Counted from the stretch's first letter, positions 50,160 to 59,765 are shown. The stretch: 64,000 nt of DNA from Pseudomonas sp. (GCF_030698175.1 NZ_JAUYNT010000024.1:62001-126000), one strand, 5' to 3'. Program-made: numbers and translations. The notes: generated by a model from the sequence alone, not told the origin.

Positions 50160-50856
50160 GCCAACCCTGGAGCAGGGGCGGCTGCTGAAGCGCTACAAGC
50201 GCTTCCTCGCCGACATCGAAACCGCCAGCGGCGAGCTGTTGACCATCCATTGCCCGAACACCGGTTCGATGTTCAATTGCATGCAGGAGGGCGGGGCGGT
50301 CTGGTTCAGTCGCAGCAATGATCCCAAGCGCAAGCTGCCCGGCACCTGGGAACTCAGCGAAACCCCACAAGGGCGCCTGGCCTGCGTGAATACCGGGCGG
50401 GCCAATGCCCTGGTCGAGGAGGCGCTGTGGGTCGGGGTGATTACCGAGCTGAATGGCTTTACTGGGCTGCGCCGTGAAGTGCCGTATGGCGAGGAGCGCA
50501 GCCGGATCGATTTTCGCCTCGACTACCCAAGCGGCCCGGCCTTTGTCGAGGTGAAAAGCGTCACCTTAGGCTTTGCCGACTCAAGTGTGGCGGCCTTCCC
50601 GGATGCGCGCACGGAGCGCGGCGCCAAACACCTGCGCGAGCTGGCGACGTTGGCCCGCAACGGTGTGCGCGCGGTGCAGCTGTATTGCGTGAACCTCTCG
50701 GGTATCGAGGCGGTGAGGCCGGCCGCAGAGATCGATCCGGCTTACGCCCAGGGCTTGCGCGAGGCGGTGGCGGCGGGGGTGGAGGTGTTGGCTTATGGCG
50801 TCGAGATCAGCCCGTTGGAGATTCGCTTAGTGCGCCGGTTGGATGTGCAACTGTAG
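50149..50856 (+). CDS. sfsA: sugar fermentation stimulation protein SfsA
   Basis: 235 residues, full length. Family motifs [33 protein letters not shown] and [16 protein letters not shown]. SfsA has an OB-fold followed by a nuclease-like domain with the D-EVK metal site; the role in E. coli is loosely linked to maltose metabolism and DNA binding. Coupled to the upstream aminotransferase. Confidence 0.94.
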   Translation: MQFEPTLEQGRLLKRYKRFLADIETASGELLTIHCPNTGSMFNCMQEGGAVWFSRSNDPKRKLPGTWELSETPQGRLACVNTGRANALVEEALWVGVITELNGFTGLRREVPYGEERSRIDFRLDYPSGPAFVEVKSVTLGFADSSVAAFPDARTERGAKHLRELATLARNGVRAVQLYCVNLSGIEAVRPAAEIDPAYAQGLREAVAAGVEVLAYGVEISPLEIRLVRRLDVQL

Positions 50857-50898
50857 GGCGGCCTCGCCGCGTTAGCGGTAGCCCGCCACTCATAGCTG

Positions 50899-51216
50899 TT
50901 ACACCCCGACCCAAATCCCCTCGGCATCCTCGTGGCAAGCGAGGGCTTTTAGCGATTGCCCGGCGCAAGGCCCGGCCACGCATTCACCGGACTCGATCAG
51001 AAACAGCGCGCCGTGGGTGGCGCACTGGATCAGGCTGTTGCTGTGGTCGAGAAACTGGTCCGGTTGCCACTCCAGCGGCACGCCGCGATGGGGGCAGCGG
51101 TTTTGGTAGGCATACACCTGACCTTCACGGCGCACGGCAAACAGCTTTACGCCACCCAGTAAAAAGCCCCGGCTCTGACCTTCGGTCAGCTGCTCTGGGG
51201 CGCAGAGAAATTTCAT
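50899..51216 (-). CDS. Rieske [2Fe-2S] protein
   Basis: 105 residues. Cluster-binding motifs CPHRGVPLE and CATHGALF (C-x-H and C-x-x-H) are complete. Soluble ferredoxin-like member of the NirD/biphenyl dioxygenase ferredoxin type, with no signal peptide. Electron partner unknown; it sits between sfsA and the haem receptor, transcribed towards sfsA. Confidence 0.87.
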   Translation of the reverse strand: MKFLCAPEQLTEGQSRGFLLGGVKLFAVRREGQVYAYQNRCPHRGVPLEWQPDQFLDHSNSLIQCATHGALFLIESGECVAGPCAGQSLKALACHEDAEGIWVGV

Positions 51217-51312
51217 CGGTGTCTCCCTATGAGCCGGGGATTATCCCGGTCATAGGGTCTGAGCGATAGCGCCGCATGGCAGCGCGCGGCTGATTTCGCC
51301 TTGCTTAGCGGG

Positions 51313-53514
51313 CTAGATTTCCCAGATCAGGTTGGCGGCGGCGTAGCGACCGGGTTGGCTGAAGCGATCGAGGCTTGGGCTGTTTTCGCTCAGGGTGCCG
51401 AGGTCGTTGCCGTTCCATTGCCAGTAGTGTTTGTCGGTGAGGTTGTACAGGCCGGCGTTGACCTTGACCTGCTCGGTCATCTGCCACCAGCCGCTGAGGT
51501 CGAGAATACCGTAGCCCGGAGTGGCGAACTTGTCGGGCGTGGCGCTGCGGTCGATGCGGTCTTTGTTGGCCACCAGGGTCCAGGTCAGCTCGCTGCCAAA
51601 CTGGCCATTGGGTTGGCTGTAGCCGATGCCGAACACGCCCTTGAGTGGGTCGATGCTGTTGATCGGCTGGCCGGTTTCTTCGTTTTTACCATGGGCATAG
51701 GCCACCGAACCCGTCAGGTGGCTGCCGTTGGGCAGGCCAAACTGGTTGAGGAACAGCTCGCCTTTGGTTTCCGCGCCACGGATGGTCACCTTGTTCAGAT
51801 TGACGTACTGGAAGTCGCCGAAGGGGAAGGCGGCGGGGTCGCTGGAAGTGCGGGTTTCTTGCTCGATAAAGTCTTTGTAGCGGTTATAGAACAGCGCCAC
51901 GCCGAGGCTGCCGTAATCGCTTTGACCGCGCACGCCCACTTCGAAGCTGTTGCTGGTTTCCGACTTCAGGTCCGGGTTGGCCAGGGTGCGGTACATGCCG
52001 GGGTTGATGAACTCGCCGAAGATTTCCACCGCCTGGGGTGCGCGAAAGCCCGCGGCGTATTGGCCGTAGAGGCTGATGGCCTCGTTCAGTTGGTAGGTGG
52101 CGCCAAACTTGGGTGACCAGGCGGAGTCCTTGTAGGTCGGCGGATTGGGGTTGGTCGCCGCGCTGTTCAGGTAATTCTGGGTGACGTGCGGGGTCATCTC
52201 ATAGTGGTCATAGCGCAGGCCCGGCAGCAGGGTCCAGTTGCCCAGCTCGATACTGTTCTGGGCAAAGGCGGCGTAGTTCCAGGTGGTCGGGTCGGGGAAG
52301 TCGCTGGTCGGTTTGACTGGCGTGGTGACGCCGCTGCTCAGCACGGTTTCGCCGCCTTCGCGCAGGTCGGAGTTTTCCAGGCGCTTGATGTCGATGCCGT
52401 AGGTCAGTTGCTGTTCAACCTCGCCGGAGACGATGTGCTTGTCCAGCTGCAGGTTGCCGGCCCAGAGCTTCTCGTTGTAGTGCGAGTCGCGCGTACGGTA
52501 GCGCGCTTTGTTTGCCACTACGCGGTCCTGATAGGTCTGCTGGCGGGTTTCGCTGTCCTGATGGGTGAGCTGCCATTTCAGCTGGTCGGCCAGCGGGCTG
52601 TCGAGCTGCAGGCGGTGATCGAGGGTGAAGCGGTCGCGGTCGACGTTGTCCTTGGCGTCCGAGGTGCGAATGGTCGCGGTCTTGCTGTATTCGCTGAGCA
52701 CGTCGGTGTTGGTCTGGTCCTGATAGTGGTCGTAGGTGAGCTGCAGGCGCTGGCCTTCGGCGTAGTCCCAGCCGACCTTGGCCAGCAAGTTGTTGGCCGT
52801 GTAGTTCTGCGGGTTGGCCTCGGTGCGGTTGACGCCGATGCCGCCCACATTGCCGTGGCTGTCCTGCGCCTGCCCCGTGCGTTGGCCGACATTTACCAGG
52901 CCATCAAATTCGCCCTGGCGGCCGGCAAGGGTGGTGCTCTTCAGCCAGGTGTCATCGCTGCCGTCGTAGCCGGTTTTCAGGCGGGCGTACAGGTCATCGC
53001 CGGCCTCCAGATAGTCGGCGGCGTCCTTGGTCAGAAAGCTCACCGCGCCGCCAATCGCATCGCTGCCGTACAGCGAGGAGGCCGGGCCACGGATGATTTC
53101 CACACTCTTCATCGCATCGAGGTCGACGTAATTGCGCTGGGCGCCGAGGAACTGGCCGAAGGCGAAGGCGTTGGGCATGCTCACGCCGTCCACCTGGGTC
53201 AGCACCCGGTTGCCACCCAGGCCACGGATGGTGAAGCCGGACAAGCCGAAGCGGCTGCCGGTGCCGCCGACCGAGACGCCCGGCTCGTAACGCACTAGCT
53301 GCTGGATATCCATGACGTTCTGCTGGTCGATGTCGCGCTCGGTGATCACCGACACCGTGCTCGGCACCTCGGCCAGGGTTTGTTCGTTACGGGTGGCGGT
53401 CACCGTCACCGTATCGAACTGGGTCGGGGTCTTTTCCGTGGCCAAAGCCAAGGCTGGGGACAACAGCAGCAGTGCCAGCCAGGGGCGGCGGGCAAAGGGT
53501 GGACGCGACGACAT
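51313..53514 (-). CDS. phuR: TonB-dependent haem/haemoprotein receptor (PhuR type)
   Basis: 733 residues: signal peptide (about 1-26), plug domain (FDTVTVTATRNEQTLAEVPST as TonB box region; DVQQ-like VMDIQQLVRYEPGVSV), then a 22-strand barrel. The FRAP...NPNL region used for haem reads FRAPQAVEIFGEF...NPDL and contains no His; Tyr and Met are present instead. AGGAGAG precedes the ATG. Diverges from the tonB-phuSTUVW genes with a Fur box between. Transports haem across the outer membrane. Confidence 0.9.
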   Translation of the reverse strand: MSSRPPFARRPWLALLLLSPALALATEKTPTQFDTVTVTATRNEQTLAEVPSTVSVITERDIDQQNVMDIQQLVRYEPGVSVGGTGSRFGLSGFTIRGLGGNRVLTQVDGVSMPNAFAFGQFLGAQRNYVDLDAMKSVEIIRGPASSLYGSDAIGGAVSFLTKDAADYLEAGDDLYARLKTGYDGSDDTWLKSTTLAGRQGEFDGLVNVGQRTGQAQDSHGNVGGIGVNRTEANPQNYTANNLLAKVGWDYAEGQRLQLTYDHYQDQTNTDVLSEYSKTATIRTSDAKDNVDRDRFTLDHRLQLDSPLADQLKWQLTHQDSETRQQTYQDRVVANKARYRTRDSHYNEKLWAGNLQLDKHIVSGEVEQQLTYGIDIKRLENSDLREGGETVLSSGVTTPVKPTSDFPDPTTWNYAAFAQNSIELGNWTLLPGLRYDHYEMTPHVTQNYLNSAATNPNPPTYKDSAWSPKFGATYQLNEAISLYGQYAAGFRAPQAVEIFGEFINPGMYRTLANPDLKSETSNSFEVGVRGQSDYGSLGVALFYNRYKDFIEQETRTSSDPAAFPFGDFQYVNLNKVTIRGAETKGELFLNQFGLPNGSHLTGSVAYAHGKNEETGQPINSIDPLKGVFGIGYSQPNGQFGSELTWTLVANKDRIDRSATPDKFATPGYGILDLSGWWQMTEQVKVNAGLYNLTDKHYWQWNGNDLGTLSENSPSLDRFSQPGRYAAANLIWEI

Positions 53515-53689
53515 GGACTTACTCTCCTAAGGTTTTTACTAAGTAACCAGGCCTGGCAGGCGCAGCGGTGTAGCGGGCTTTTTGGCCTCCAGGTGACAAC
53601 CTAAGGGGATGGTTGTCCCGGCTGAGTCAGCCAATTTCTGGTTACAGGTTGGCATCGGCGCCGACCTTAAACGAGCTTGACTCTCAAAT

Positions 53690-53708
53690 GCAAATAATTA
53701 TCATGTAG
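53690..53708. promoter_or_regulatory. Fur box between phuR and tonB-phuSTUVW
   Basis: GCAAATAATTATCATGTAG matches the 19-bp Fur consensus at about 11 positions, including the central ATAATTATCAT-like core. It is placed in the divergent promoter region, so both the receptor and the transport operon should be derepressed under iron shortage. Confidence 0.72.
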
Positions 53709-53735
53709 ATTAAATCTTTGCATGACAGCTCGACG

Positions 53736-54461
53736 ATGCCGCGTTTACCTCTCTGCTTATTGCTCTCGCTAGGCCTGCACATCGCGTGCGGCGGGCTGCT
53801 GCGTGAGTCATTTGCGCTGGCGGGCGAGGCGCGGGCCCAGGCCGAGGCTTTGCCGTTGGTGGTGCAGCTGGTCAGTCTGGAGGCGGCTCCGAGCCCTGCA
53901 GTCGCGCCGCTGTCGGCTACGCCGGTTGCGCACCAGGCGCCCGCAGAGCCAGCAGCAGAGCCTGAGCCGCTGGTGCAAGTAGCGTCGGCTCAGGCCAAAA
54001 CGCTGGCGCTGAAAAAGCCATCGGCGCCGATCAAGCCTTCGCCTCAGCTGACCCATGCAGCACCGCGTCCGGTGCCAATTGCCGCGCCAGCGGCCAGTGC
54101 TCAACCGGCGGCTACCAATCTATCGGCCAAAGCAGCTCCGGCCGTGGCCGTGCCATCGGCGGCCAAGCAAGAAATCCTCAGTTTTAAGCCCGCCTTTCAT
54201 GCGCCGCCCGCGCCACCGCGTTATCCGGCGCAGGCGCGGCGGCGCAATCAGCAGGGCGTGGTGATGATTGAGGTGCGTCTGGATGAGCGCGGTGAGCAGC
54301 GCGAGCTGAAGCTGCTGCGCTCATCCGGGGTGGACAGCCTCGATCAAGCTGCGCTGGACGCCGTCGCGGTGTGGCGCTTCCAGGCCGAGGTACGCGACGG
54401 GCAGAGCGTGCCGAGCCGTGTGCAAATCCCTATTCAATTCGCCCTGACGGCGAACCGTTGA
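53736..54461 (+). CDS. tonB: TonB-family energy transducer
   Basis: 241 residues from the ATG at 53736. One N-terminal membrane segment contains the TonB signature SLGLH (Ser-x3-His). A long Pro/Ala/Val/Lys-rich periplasmic spacer (about 35-150) follows, then a TonB C-terminal domain from about 160 (PPRYPAQARRRNQQGVVMIEVRLDERG, SSGVDSLDQAALDAV, WRFQA). No clear ribosome site precedes either the ATG or the TTG at 53718. No exbB or exbD is in the window, so it must use partners elsewhere. It sits ahead of phuS. Confidence 0.87.
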   Translation: MPRLPLCLLLSLGLHIACGGLLRESFALAGEARAQAEALPLVVQLVSLEAAPSPAVAPLSATPVAHQAPAEPAAEPEPLVQVASAQAKTLALKKPSAPIKPSPQLTHAAPRPVPIAAPAASAQPAATNLSAKAAPAVAVPSAAKQEILSFKPAFHAPPAPPRYPAQARRRNQQGVVMIEVRLDERGEQRELKLLRSSGVDSLDQAALDAVAVWRFQAEVRDGQSVPSRVQIPIQFALTANR

Positions 54462-54478
54462 TCCCAAGGAGTAACGCA

Positions 54479-55549
54479 ATGAACCTGCAACCGCAAACGA
54501 CCCCGGTGGCCGCTGGCCTGTACCTGGCCTGGCAAGTACTGCGCAGCGAGCAACCAAAGCTGCGCGCCCGCGATGCTGCCGAGCAACTGGCGGTGAGTGA
54601 GGCGGAACTGACCGCTAGCCGCATGGGCGTCGATGCCGTGCGCCTCAATCCACAGTGGGCAACCTTGCTGCCGGCGCTGGGCGAGTTGGGTTATGTGATG
54701 GCCTTGACCCGTAACGAATACTGCGTGCATGAGCGCAAGGGTCATTACCGTGAGGTGACGGTGATGGGCAGCGGTCAGATGGGTCTGGTGGTGTCGGCGG
54801 ATATCGATCTGCGCCTGTTCCTGGGTGGCTGGGCCAGCGTGTTTGCCATCGCCGAAGACACGGCGCGCGGCACTCAGCGCAGCATTCAGGTGTTCGACCG
54901 GCAGGGTCTGGCGGTGCACAAGGTGTTCCTCACCGAAGACAGCACCCTGGCTGCCTGGGCACCGCTGGTCGAGCGTTTTAGTGCGCAAGAGCAAAGCCCA
55001 GAGCTGGACCTGCAACCTTTGCCGGCGGCAGAAGCGCCGCAGGCCGATGGCGAGATTGATGTCGAGTCGCTGCGCAGCAATTGGGCAAGCTTGAAAGACA
55101 CCCACCATTTCTTCGCCCTGTTGAAAAAGCACGGCACCACCCGCACTCAGGCCCTGCGCCTGGCAGGTCGGCAGTGGGCTGAGCCGCTGGCGCCGAGCGA
55201 GCTGCCGAAGTTGCTGGAGCAGGCCGGCGCGGCCGAGGTGCCGATCATGCTGTTTGTCGGCAATCGCCATTGCATCCAAATTCACAGTGGTCCGGTGCGT
55301 AATCTGCGCTGGCTGGACAGCTGGTTCAATGTGCTCGACCCCGAGTTCAACCTGCACTTGCAGACCCGTGGCGTGACCGAAGTGTGGCGCGTGCGCAAGC
55401 CGAGCAGCGATGGCGTGATCACCAGCTGGGAGGCCTTCGACGCCCATGGCGAGCTGGTGCTGCAGCTGTTTGGCGCGCGCAAACCAGGCGTGCCAGAGCT
55501 CGCGACCTGGCGGACCTTGGCCGAAACCTGTCCGGCTTTGGAGGCCTGA
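54479..55549 (+). CDS. phuS: haem-trafficking/hemin-degrading factor PhuS
   Basis: Cytoplasmic haem-binding protein that hands haem to haem oxygenase. 356 residues from the ATG at 54479, with AAGGAG upstream; a longer frame overlapping tonB is rejected. Two repeated HemS/ChuX-like halves are visible: MGLVVSADIDLRLFLGGW and NVLDPEFNLHLQTRG correspond. RNEYCVHERKGHYREV and VGNRHCIQIHSGPVRNL carry the His/Tyr-rich parts of the haem pocket. Confidence 0.93.
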   Translation: MNLQPQTTPVAAGLYLAWQVLRSEQPKLRARDAAEQLAVSEAELTASRMGVDAVRLNPQWATLLPALGELGYVMALTRNEYCVHERKGHYREVTVMGSGQMGLVVSADIDLRLFLGGWASVFAIAEDTARGTQRSIQVFDRQGLAVHKVFLTEDSTLAAWAPLVERFSAQEQSPELDLQPLPAAEAPQADGEIDVESLRSNWASLKDTHHFFALLKKHGTTRTQALRLAGRQWAEPLAPSELPKLLEQAGAAEVPIMLFVGNRHCIQIHSGPVRNLRWLDSWFNVLDPEFNLHLQTRGVTEVWRVRKPSSDGVITSWEAFDAHGELVLQLFGARKPGVPELATWRTLAETCPALEA

Positions 55550-55550
55550 A

Positions 55551-56453
55551 ATGATTCGGCGCAGACTGAGTCTGCTGGCGCTGTGCAGTGCCTTGCTGGC
55601 CGCTCCGCTGGTGCAGGCCGAGCCGTTGCCGCAGCGCTGGGTGAGTGCCGGCGGCGCGCTGAGCGAATGGCTGGTGCTGCTGGGCGGCGAGGCCAAGCTG
55701 GTGGGGGTGGATAGCACCAGCCAGCACCCGCCATCGCTGCGCAGCCTGCCGGGCATCGGCTACCAACGTCAGCTGGCCGCCGAAGGCATTCTGTCGCTGC
55801 GCCCGGACGTGCTGCTGGGTAGCGAGGAGATGGGCCCGCCACCGGTGCTGGCCCAGCTCAAGGCGGCCGGGGTGCAGGTGGAAGTGCTGTCCGCCCGTGC
55901 CGATCTGGCCAGTCTGAGCAGCAATCTAACCCGTATCGGGGCACTGCTAGGTGCCGAGCCGCAGGCGCAGCAGGCGTTGGCGGCCTATCAGCAGCGTCTG
56001 CAGCAGCAGCAGGCCGATTGGATTGCCCAGGCGCAGCAGAGCCAGGCGGCGCCCAAAGTGCTGCTGTTGCTGGGGCATGCCGGCGGTAATCCCTTGGTGG
56101 CCGGGGGCGATACGGCCGGCGGTTGGTTGATTGAGCGTGCTGGTGCGCAGAATCTGGCCACCCATAGCGGTTACAAGGCGTTGTCCACTGAGGCGCTGGC
56201 CGCCCTGGATGCGGATCTGTTGATAGTCGCCGATCGCAGTCTCAGTGGCGACGCGGCAGCTGCGGCCTTGCTCAAAAATATGCCGGTGCTGGCCGCCGGG
56301 CGGGCCGCACAACAGGGGCGAATAGTGCTGCTTGATCCAACTCTGCTGGTGGGTGGCTTGGGGCCGCGGGTGCCGGATCAGCTGGCGGCTTTGGCGGCAG
56401 GCTTTTATCCTGCCGCCCACGCCCTGACCGCCAACGCTAAGAGTCAACCATGA
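55551..56453 (+). CDS. phuT: haem ABC transporter periplasmic binding protein PhuT
   Basis: 300 residues from the ATG at 55551, one base after the phuS stop. Signal peptide MIRRRLSLLALCSALLAA with cleavage near VQA. FepB/BtuF-fold binding protein: RWVSAGGALSEWLVLLGGE at the N-terminus, LAAEGILSLRPDVLLGSEEMG and AGGDTAGGWLIERAGAQNLA. PhuT family members bind haem through a Tyr. Overlaps phuU by 4 bases. Confidence 0.93.
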   Translation: MIRRRLSLLALCSALLAAPLVQAEPLPQRWVSAGGALSEWLVLLGGEAKLVGVDSTSQHPPSLRSLPGIGYQRQLAAEGILSLRPDVLLGSEEMGPPPVLAQLKAAGVQVEVLSARADLASLSSNLTRIGALLGAEPQAQQALAAYQQRLQQQQADWIAQAQQSQAAPKVLLLLGHAGGNPLVAGGDTAGGWLIERAGAQNLATHSGYKALSTEALAALDADLLIVADRSLSGDAAAAALLKNMPVLAAGRAAQQGRIVLLDPTLLVGGLGPRVPDQLAALAAGFYPAAHALTANAKSQP

Positions 56454-57487
56454 CCACTGCTGTTAAACCCCGTTCCTTGCTGCTGGCCCTGAGTGTTCTG
56501 TTGTTGCTGGCCTTCTGGCTGTCGCTGGCCTTGGGGCCGGTTAGCTTGCCGCTGTTGGATACGCTCAAGGCCGGCTTGCGTCTGCTCGGCGTGCCGCTGG
56601 ATGGCGCCGGTTTGCAGCAGGCCGAGTTGATTGTTGGGCAGATCCGCCTGCCGCGCAGCCTGCTGGGCTTGGCGGTGGGCGCGGTGCTGGCGCTGTCCGG
56701 GGTGGCCATGCAGGGCTTGTTTCGCAATCCCTTGGCTGATCCTGGGCTGGTCGGAGTTTCCAGCGGCGCGGCACTGGGCGCGGCGCTGGCAATTGTGCTT
56801 GGCAGCCTGTGGGGCGGCATTCCTGAAGCGCTTGGGCCGTATTTATTGTCGTTGTGCGCCTTCGCCGGCGGTTTGGGGGTGACCGCGCTGGTCTATCGCT
56901 TGGGACGGCACCAAGGTCAAACCAGTGTGGCGACCATGCTGCTGGCCGGTGTTGCACTCACCGCACTGGCCGGCGCGGCCATAGGTTTACTGACTTATCT
57001 GGCTGACGACGCCACCCTGCGTACCCTGACGTTTTGGAACATGGGCAGCCTGAATGGCGCCAGCTATGCGCGGCTCTGGCCATTGCTAGTGGTATTGGTA
57101 CTGGTTGCCTGTTGGCTGCCACGCCGGGCGGCGGCCTTGAATGCGCTGCTGCTGGGTGAGTCGGAGGCGCGGCATTTGGGTTTTGAGGTGGAGCGGCTCA
57201 AGCGCGAGCTGGTGTTCTGTACCGCCCTGGGTGTTGGCGCGGCGGTGGCGGCGGCGGGGCTGATCGGCTTTGTCGGTCTGGTGGTGCCGCATCTGTTGCG
57301 ACTGCTGGTCGGACCGGATCATAGGATTCTGTTGCCGGCCTCGGCATTGGCCGGGGCCAGCTTGCTGCTGCTGGCGGATCTGCTGGCGCGCTTGCTGATG
57401 ACTCCGGCGGAGTTACCAATCGGCATAGTTACGGCGTTGCTCGGCGCACCCTTCTTTCTTTATTTGCTGGTTCGGGAGCGCCGCTGA
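56450..57487 (+). CDS. phuU: haem ABC transporter permease PhuU
   Basis: 345 residues, FecCD/BtuC family, with about ten membrane helices. Conserved [43 protein letters not shown] and the ATP-subunit contact [19 protein letters not shown]-type overlap with phuT, and its last base is the first of the phuV ATG. Confidence 0.94.
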   Translation: MTTAVKPRSLLLALSVLLLLAFWLSLALGPVSLPLLDTLKAGLRLLGVPLDGAGLQQAELIVGQIRLPRSLLGLAVGAVLALSGVAMQGLFRNPLADPGLVGVSSGAALGAALAIVLGSLWGGIPEALGPYLLSLCAFAGGLGVTALVYRLGRHQGQTSVATMLLAGVALTALAGAAIGLLTYLADDATLRTLTFWNMGSLNGASYARLWPLLVVLVLVACWLPRRAAALNALLLGESEARHLGFEVERLKRELVFCTALGVGAAVAAAGLIGFVGLVVPHLLRLLVGPDHRILLPASALAGASLLLLADLLARLLMTPAELPIGIVTALLGAPFFLYLLVRERR

Positions 57488-58254
57488 TGCTTGAAGTTCA
57501 ACAGCTGCGCGTGCAGCGCGGCGCGGCGGTGGTGCTCGACGAGGTGAGTCTGCAACTGTTGCCGGGGCAGGTGCTGGGCGTGCTCGGGCCGAATGGCGCG
57601 GGCAAGAGCACCTTGCTCGGCGCCTTGAGTGGCGAACTGGCGGCCTCTGCCGGGCAGGTGTTGCTGGATGGTCGGGCTCTGGCCGACTGGCCGGGGCCTG
57701 AGCGGGCGCGGCGTTTGGCCGTACTGCCGCAGACCTCGACCCTGGACTTTGCCTTTCGGGTTGAGGATGTGGTCGGCATGGGCCGTTTGCCGCATTCCAG
57801 CGGCCGCGAGCTTGATCGGCAAATTATCGCGGCGGCCCTGGCGGCGGCCGATGCGGCTTATTTAAGCGGCCGTAACTACCTGGCGCTGTCCGGTGGCGAG
57901 CGCCAGCGGGTGCATCTGGCGCGGGTGCTGGCGCAGTTGTGGCCGGGCGGGGCAGGGCAAACCTTGCTGTTGGATGAGCCGACCTCGATGCTCGATCCGC
58001 TGCACCAGCACACGACCTTGCAGGCGGTGCGTGATTTCGCCCAGCGCGGCGCGGCGGTGCTGGTGATAGTGCATGACCTTAATCTGGCGGCGCGTTATTG
58101 CGATCGTCTGTTGCTGCTGGTCAACGGCCGGCCACAAGTGCTGGGCAGCCCAGATGAGGTGCTGCAGCCGGATAATCTCAAAGCGGTCTTCGGCCTGGAT
58201 GTGCTGGTGCAGCGCCATCCCGAACGTGACCATCCACTGATAGTGATTCGTTAA
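57487..58254 (+). CDS. phuV: haem ABC transporter ATP-binding protein PhuV
   Basis: 255 residues. Walker [13 protein letters not shown]-loop region [16 protein letters not shown] signature [18 protein letters not shown] and Walker [13 protein letters not shown], with the switch His in [11 protein letters not shown]. Powers haem import with PhuU. Confidence 0.95.
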   Translation: MLEVQQLRVQRGAAVVLDEVSLQLLPGQVLGVLGPNGAGKSTLLGALSGELAASAGQVLLDGRALADWPGPERARRLAVLPQTSTLDFAFRVEDVVGMGRLPHSSGRELDRQIIAAALAAADAAYLSGRNYLALSGGERQRVHLARVLAQLWPGGAGQTLLLDEPTSMLDPLHQHTTLQAVRDFAQRGAAVLVIVHDLNLAARYCDRLLLLVNGRPQVLGSPDEVLQPDNLKAVFGLDVLVQRHPERDHPLIVIR

Positions 58255-58263
58255 GGGTCTTGT

Positions 58264-59166
58264 ATGCGTCTGTTGTTGTGCTGTTTTTTGCTGTTGTTGA
58301 GTGCTTGCCAAACGGCGGCGACATTGCCGCCGATACCGGCTTGGCAAAGTTCGCAGGGCCATGAACATGCTGATCTTGGCCGGATTATTGACCTTCGCAG
58401 CGGCGCCAGCCTGACACCGGCGCAGCTGGTCGAACGCTTGGCCGCGGCGGAACTGGTGTTGGTCGGCGAGCAGCATGACAATCCCGATCACCACCGCTTG
58501 CAACTGTGGCTGTTGCAGGCCCTGGCCGCACAACGGGCGCAAGGCAGCCTGTTGCTGGAGATGCTCAATCCCGATCAGCAAGACAAAGTCGGTGCAACTC
58601 ATGCCGCGACCCTGAACGGGCAAGCGCCGGCTGATCTACCGGCGGCCTTGGGTTGGCAGAAGAATTGGGACTGGGCGCTGTATGGGCCGATTGTCCGCTA
58701 TGCGTTGACGCAGCCGTACCCGTTGCAGGCGGCCAATCTCAATCGCAGTGAGATCATGCAGATCTACGCCGCGCGACCCGCGCTGCAGGGCCGGCTGTCG
58801 ACGACGGCCCCGGTGCGCGAAACCTTGCTGGCCGATATTCGCCAGTCGCATTGCGGTTTGCTGCCGGAAGCGCAACTGCCGGCCATGCTCGCGGTACAGC
58901 AGCAGCGTGATCGGCGTATGGCCGAGCGGCTGCAAGCAGCGCCAACCCCGGCGTTGCTGCTGGCTGGCGGCTTCCATGCGAGGCGCGATCTGGGCGTGCC
59001 TTTGCACCTGGCCGATCTGGGTGTCGATGCCGGCACTCTGGTGTTGCAACTGGCCGAGGTGGGCAAGCCGGTGAGTGCCGCCAGCGCCGACTTTGTCTGG
59101 TACAGCGCTGCACTGCCGGAGAAAGATTATTGCGCCAGCTTGCGTCGCCCGGCGCCAACTCAGTAG
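58264..59166 (+). CDS. phuW: ChaN-type haem-binding lipoprotein PhuW
   Basis: 300 residues. Lipoprotein signal MRLLLCCFLLLLSAC with the lipobox Cys at 15. ChaN fold motifs ELVLVGEQHDNPDHHRLQLWLL, LNRSEIMQIYA and LAGGFHARRDLGVPLHL. Family members bind haem in the periplasm and pile up under iron starvation. Ninth base after phuV; last gene of the operon as in P. aeruginosa. Confidence 0.9.
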   Translation: MRLLLCCFLLLLSACQTAATLPPIPAWQSSQGHEHADLGRIIDLRSGASLTPAQLVERLAAAELVLVGEQHDNPDHHRLQLWLLQALAAQRAQGSLLLEMLNPDQQDKVGATHAATLNGQAPADLPAALGWQKNWDWALYGPIVRYALTQPYPLQAANLNRSEIMQIYAARPALQGRLSTTAPVRETLLADIRQSHCGLLPEAQLPAMLAVQQQRDRRMAERLQAAPTPALLLAGGFHARRDLGVPLHLADLGVDAGTLVLQLAEVGKPVSAASADFVWYSAALPEKDYCASLRRPAPTQ

Positions 59167-59222
59167 GGCCCAGAATCCGCGGGGTGAATACCCACTGCAG
59201 CGGGTTCTTGTGGGTTGAGTTC

Positions 59223-59407
59223 GTAGGGTGGGTTAGCGGCGCCACGCAGGCTCAAAACCTCAGCTCGCAGTCAGTGCGCCGCGTAACCCAGCGAGCGGTT
59301 TCAGACTCTTTGCGAAATTAGCGCGGCATAGGCCCTATGTTGGGTTACGCAACGGCTTAAACCGCTGCACGGCTTAGCTCACGCCCCCCGCCGCTAACCC
59401 GACCTAC
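59223..59407. repeat. palindromic REP-like repeat, copy 3
   Basis: 185 bp with ends GTAGGGTGGGTTAGCGGCG and CGCCGCTAACCCGACCTAC and facing inner arms GCGCCGCGTAACCC and TTGGGTTACGCAAC. More diverged than copy 2. It lies just after phuW and may serve as the 3' structure of that operon. The rest of 59408-59520 shows nothing recognisable. Confidence 0.75.
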
Positions 59408-59526
59408 GAATGCCCTGTCTCAGGTAATTAACAACTTGGCGGGGGGCAGCACGTAACTGCTACATAGCCTAAAAATAAATAGCAGCGAAAATGACTGTGA
59501 CCGGTTCTTTTCACGTTATTACAGGC

Positions 59527-59637
59527 AAAAAAAGACCCAGGTGTGAGCTGGGTCAAAACCGTGTTTAGCCTGATGAGGAGATAACCTGAAAAGTCCGACC
59601 TGGTCTTTCAGCTTACCGGCTGACCTCGCGATCAACT
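59527..59637 (-). ncRNA. prrF: PrrF iron-responsive small RNA
   Basis: Minus strand, about 110 nt. It holds the PrrF hallmark segments GGTCAGCCGGTAAGCTGAAA and CAGGTTATCTCCTCATCAGG, the latter being the anti-mRNA core, and ends in a GACCCAGC...CTGGGTC hairpin with a T7 run (59527-59533). The promoter has TTGACT (59666-59671), a 16-base spacer and TATTAT (59644-59649). A Fur box overlaps it. By family knowledge PrrF represses mRNAs of iron-rich proteins when iron is low. Position between phuW and the cyclic-nucleotide protein gene is the P. aeruginosa prrF locus, but only one copy is present. Confidence 0.92.
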
Positions 59638-59642
59638 GATGT

Positions 59643-59664
59643 AATAATAACAATTCTCATTCGC
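59643..59664 (-). promoter_or_regulatory. Fur box and promoter of prrF
   Basis: GCGAATGAGAATTGTTATTATT on the minus strand overlaps the -10 element and the -35/-10 spacer. The AATGAGAAT/TTGTTATT composition is typical of strong pseudomonad Fur sites, giving iron repression of the sRNA. Confidence 0.82.
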
Positions 59665-59713
59665 AAGTCAACGATTTTTCCTTGGATTTTATTTTTACCG
59701 GGCTGCAAAGCAA

Positions 59714-59738
59714 ACGACCCGGCGCAGGGCCGGGTCGT
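59714..59738 (-). terminator. terminator of the cyclic-nucleotide protein gene
   Basis: Perfect 10-bp stem ACGACCCGGC / GCCGGGTCGT with a 5-base loop, about 28 bases past the stop. The T-run is better on the plus strand (GTTTTTGCC) than on the minus strand. Confidence 0.65.
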
Positions 59739-59765
59739 AGTGTTTTTGCCTGACGCTGAGCGCGG

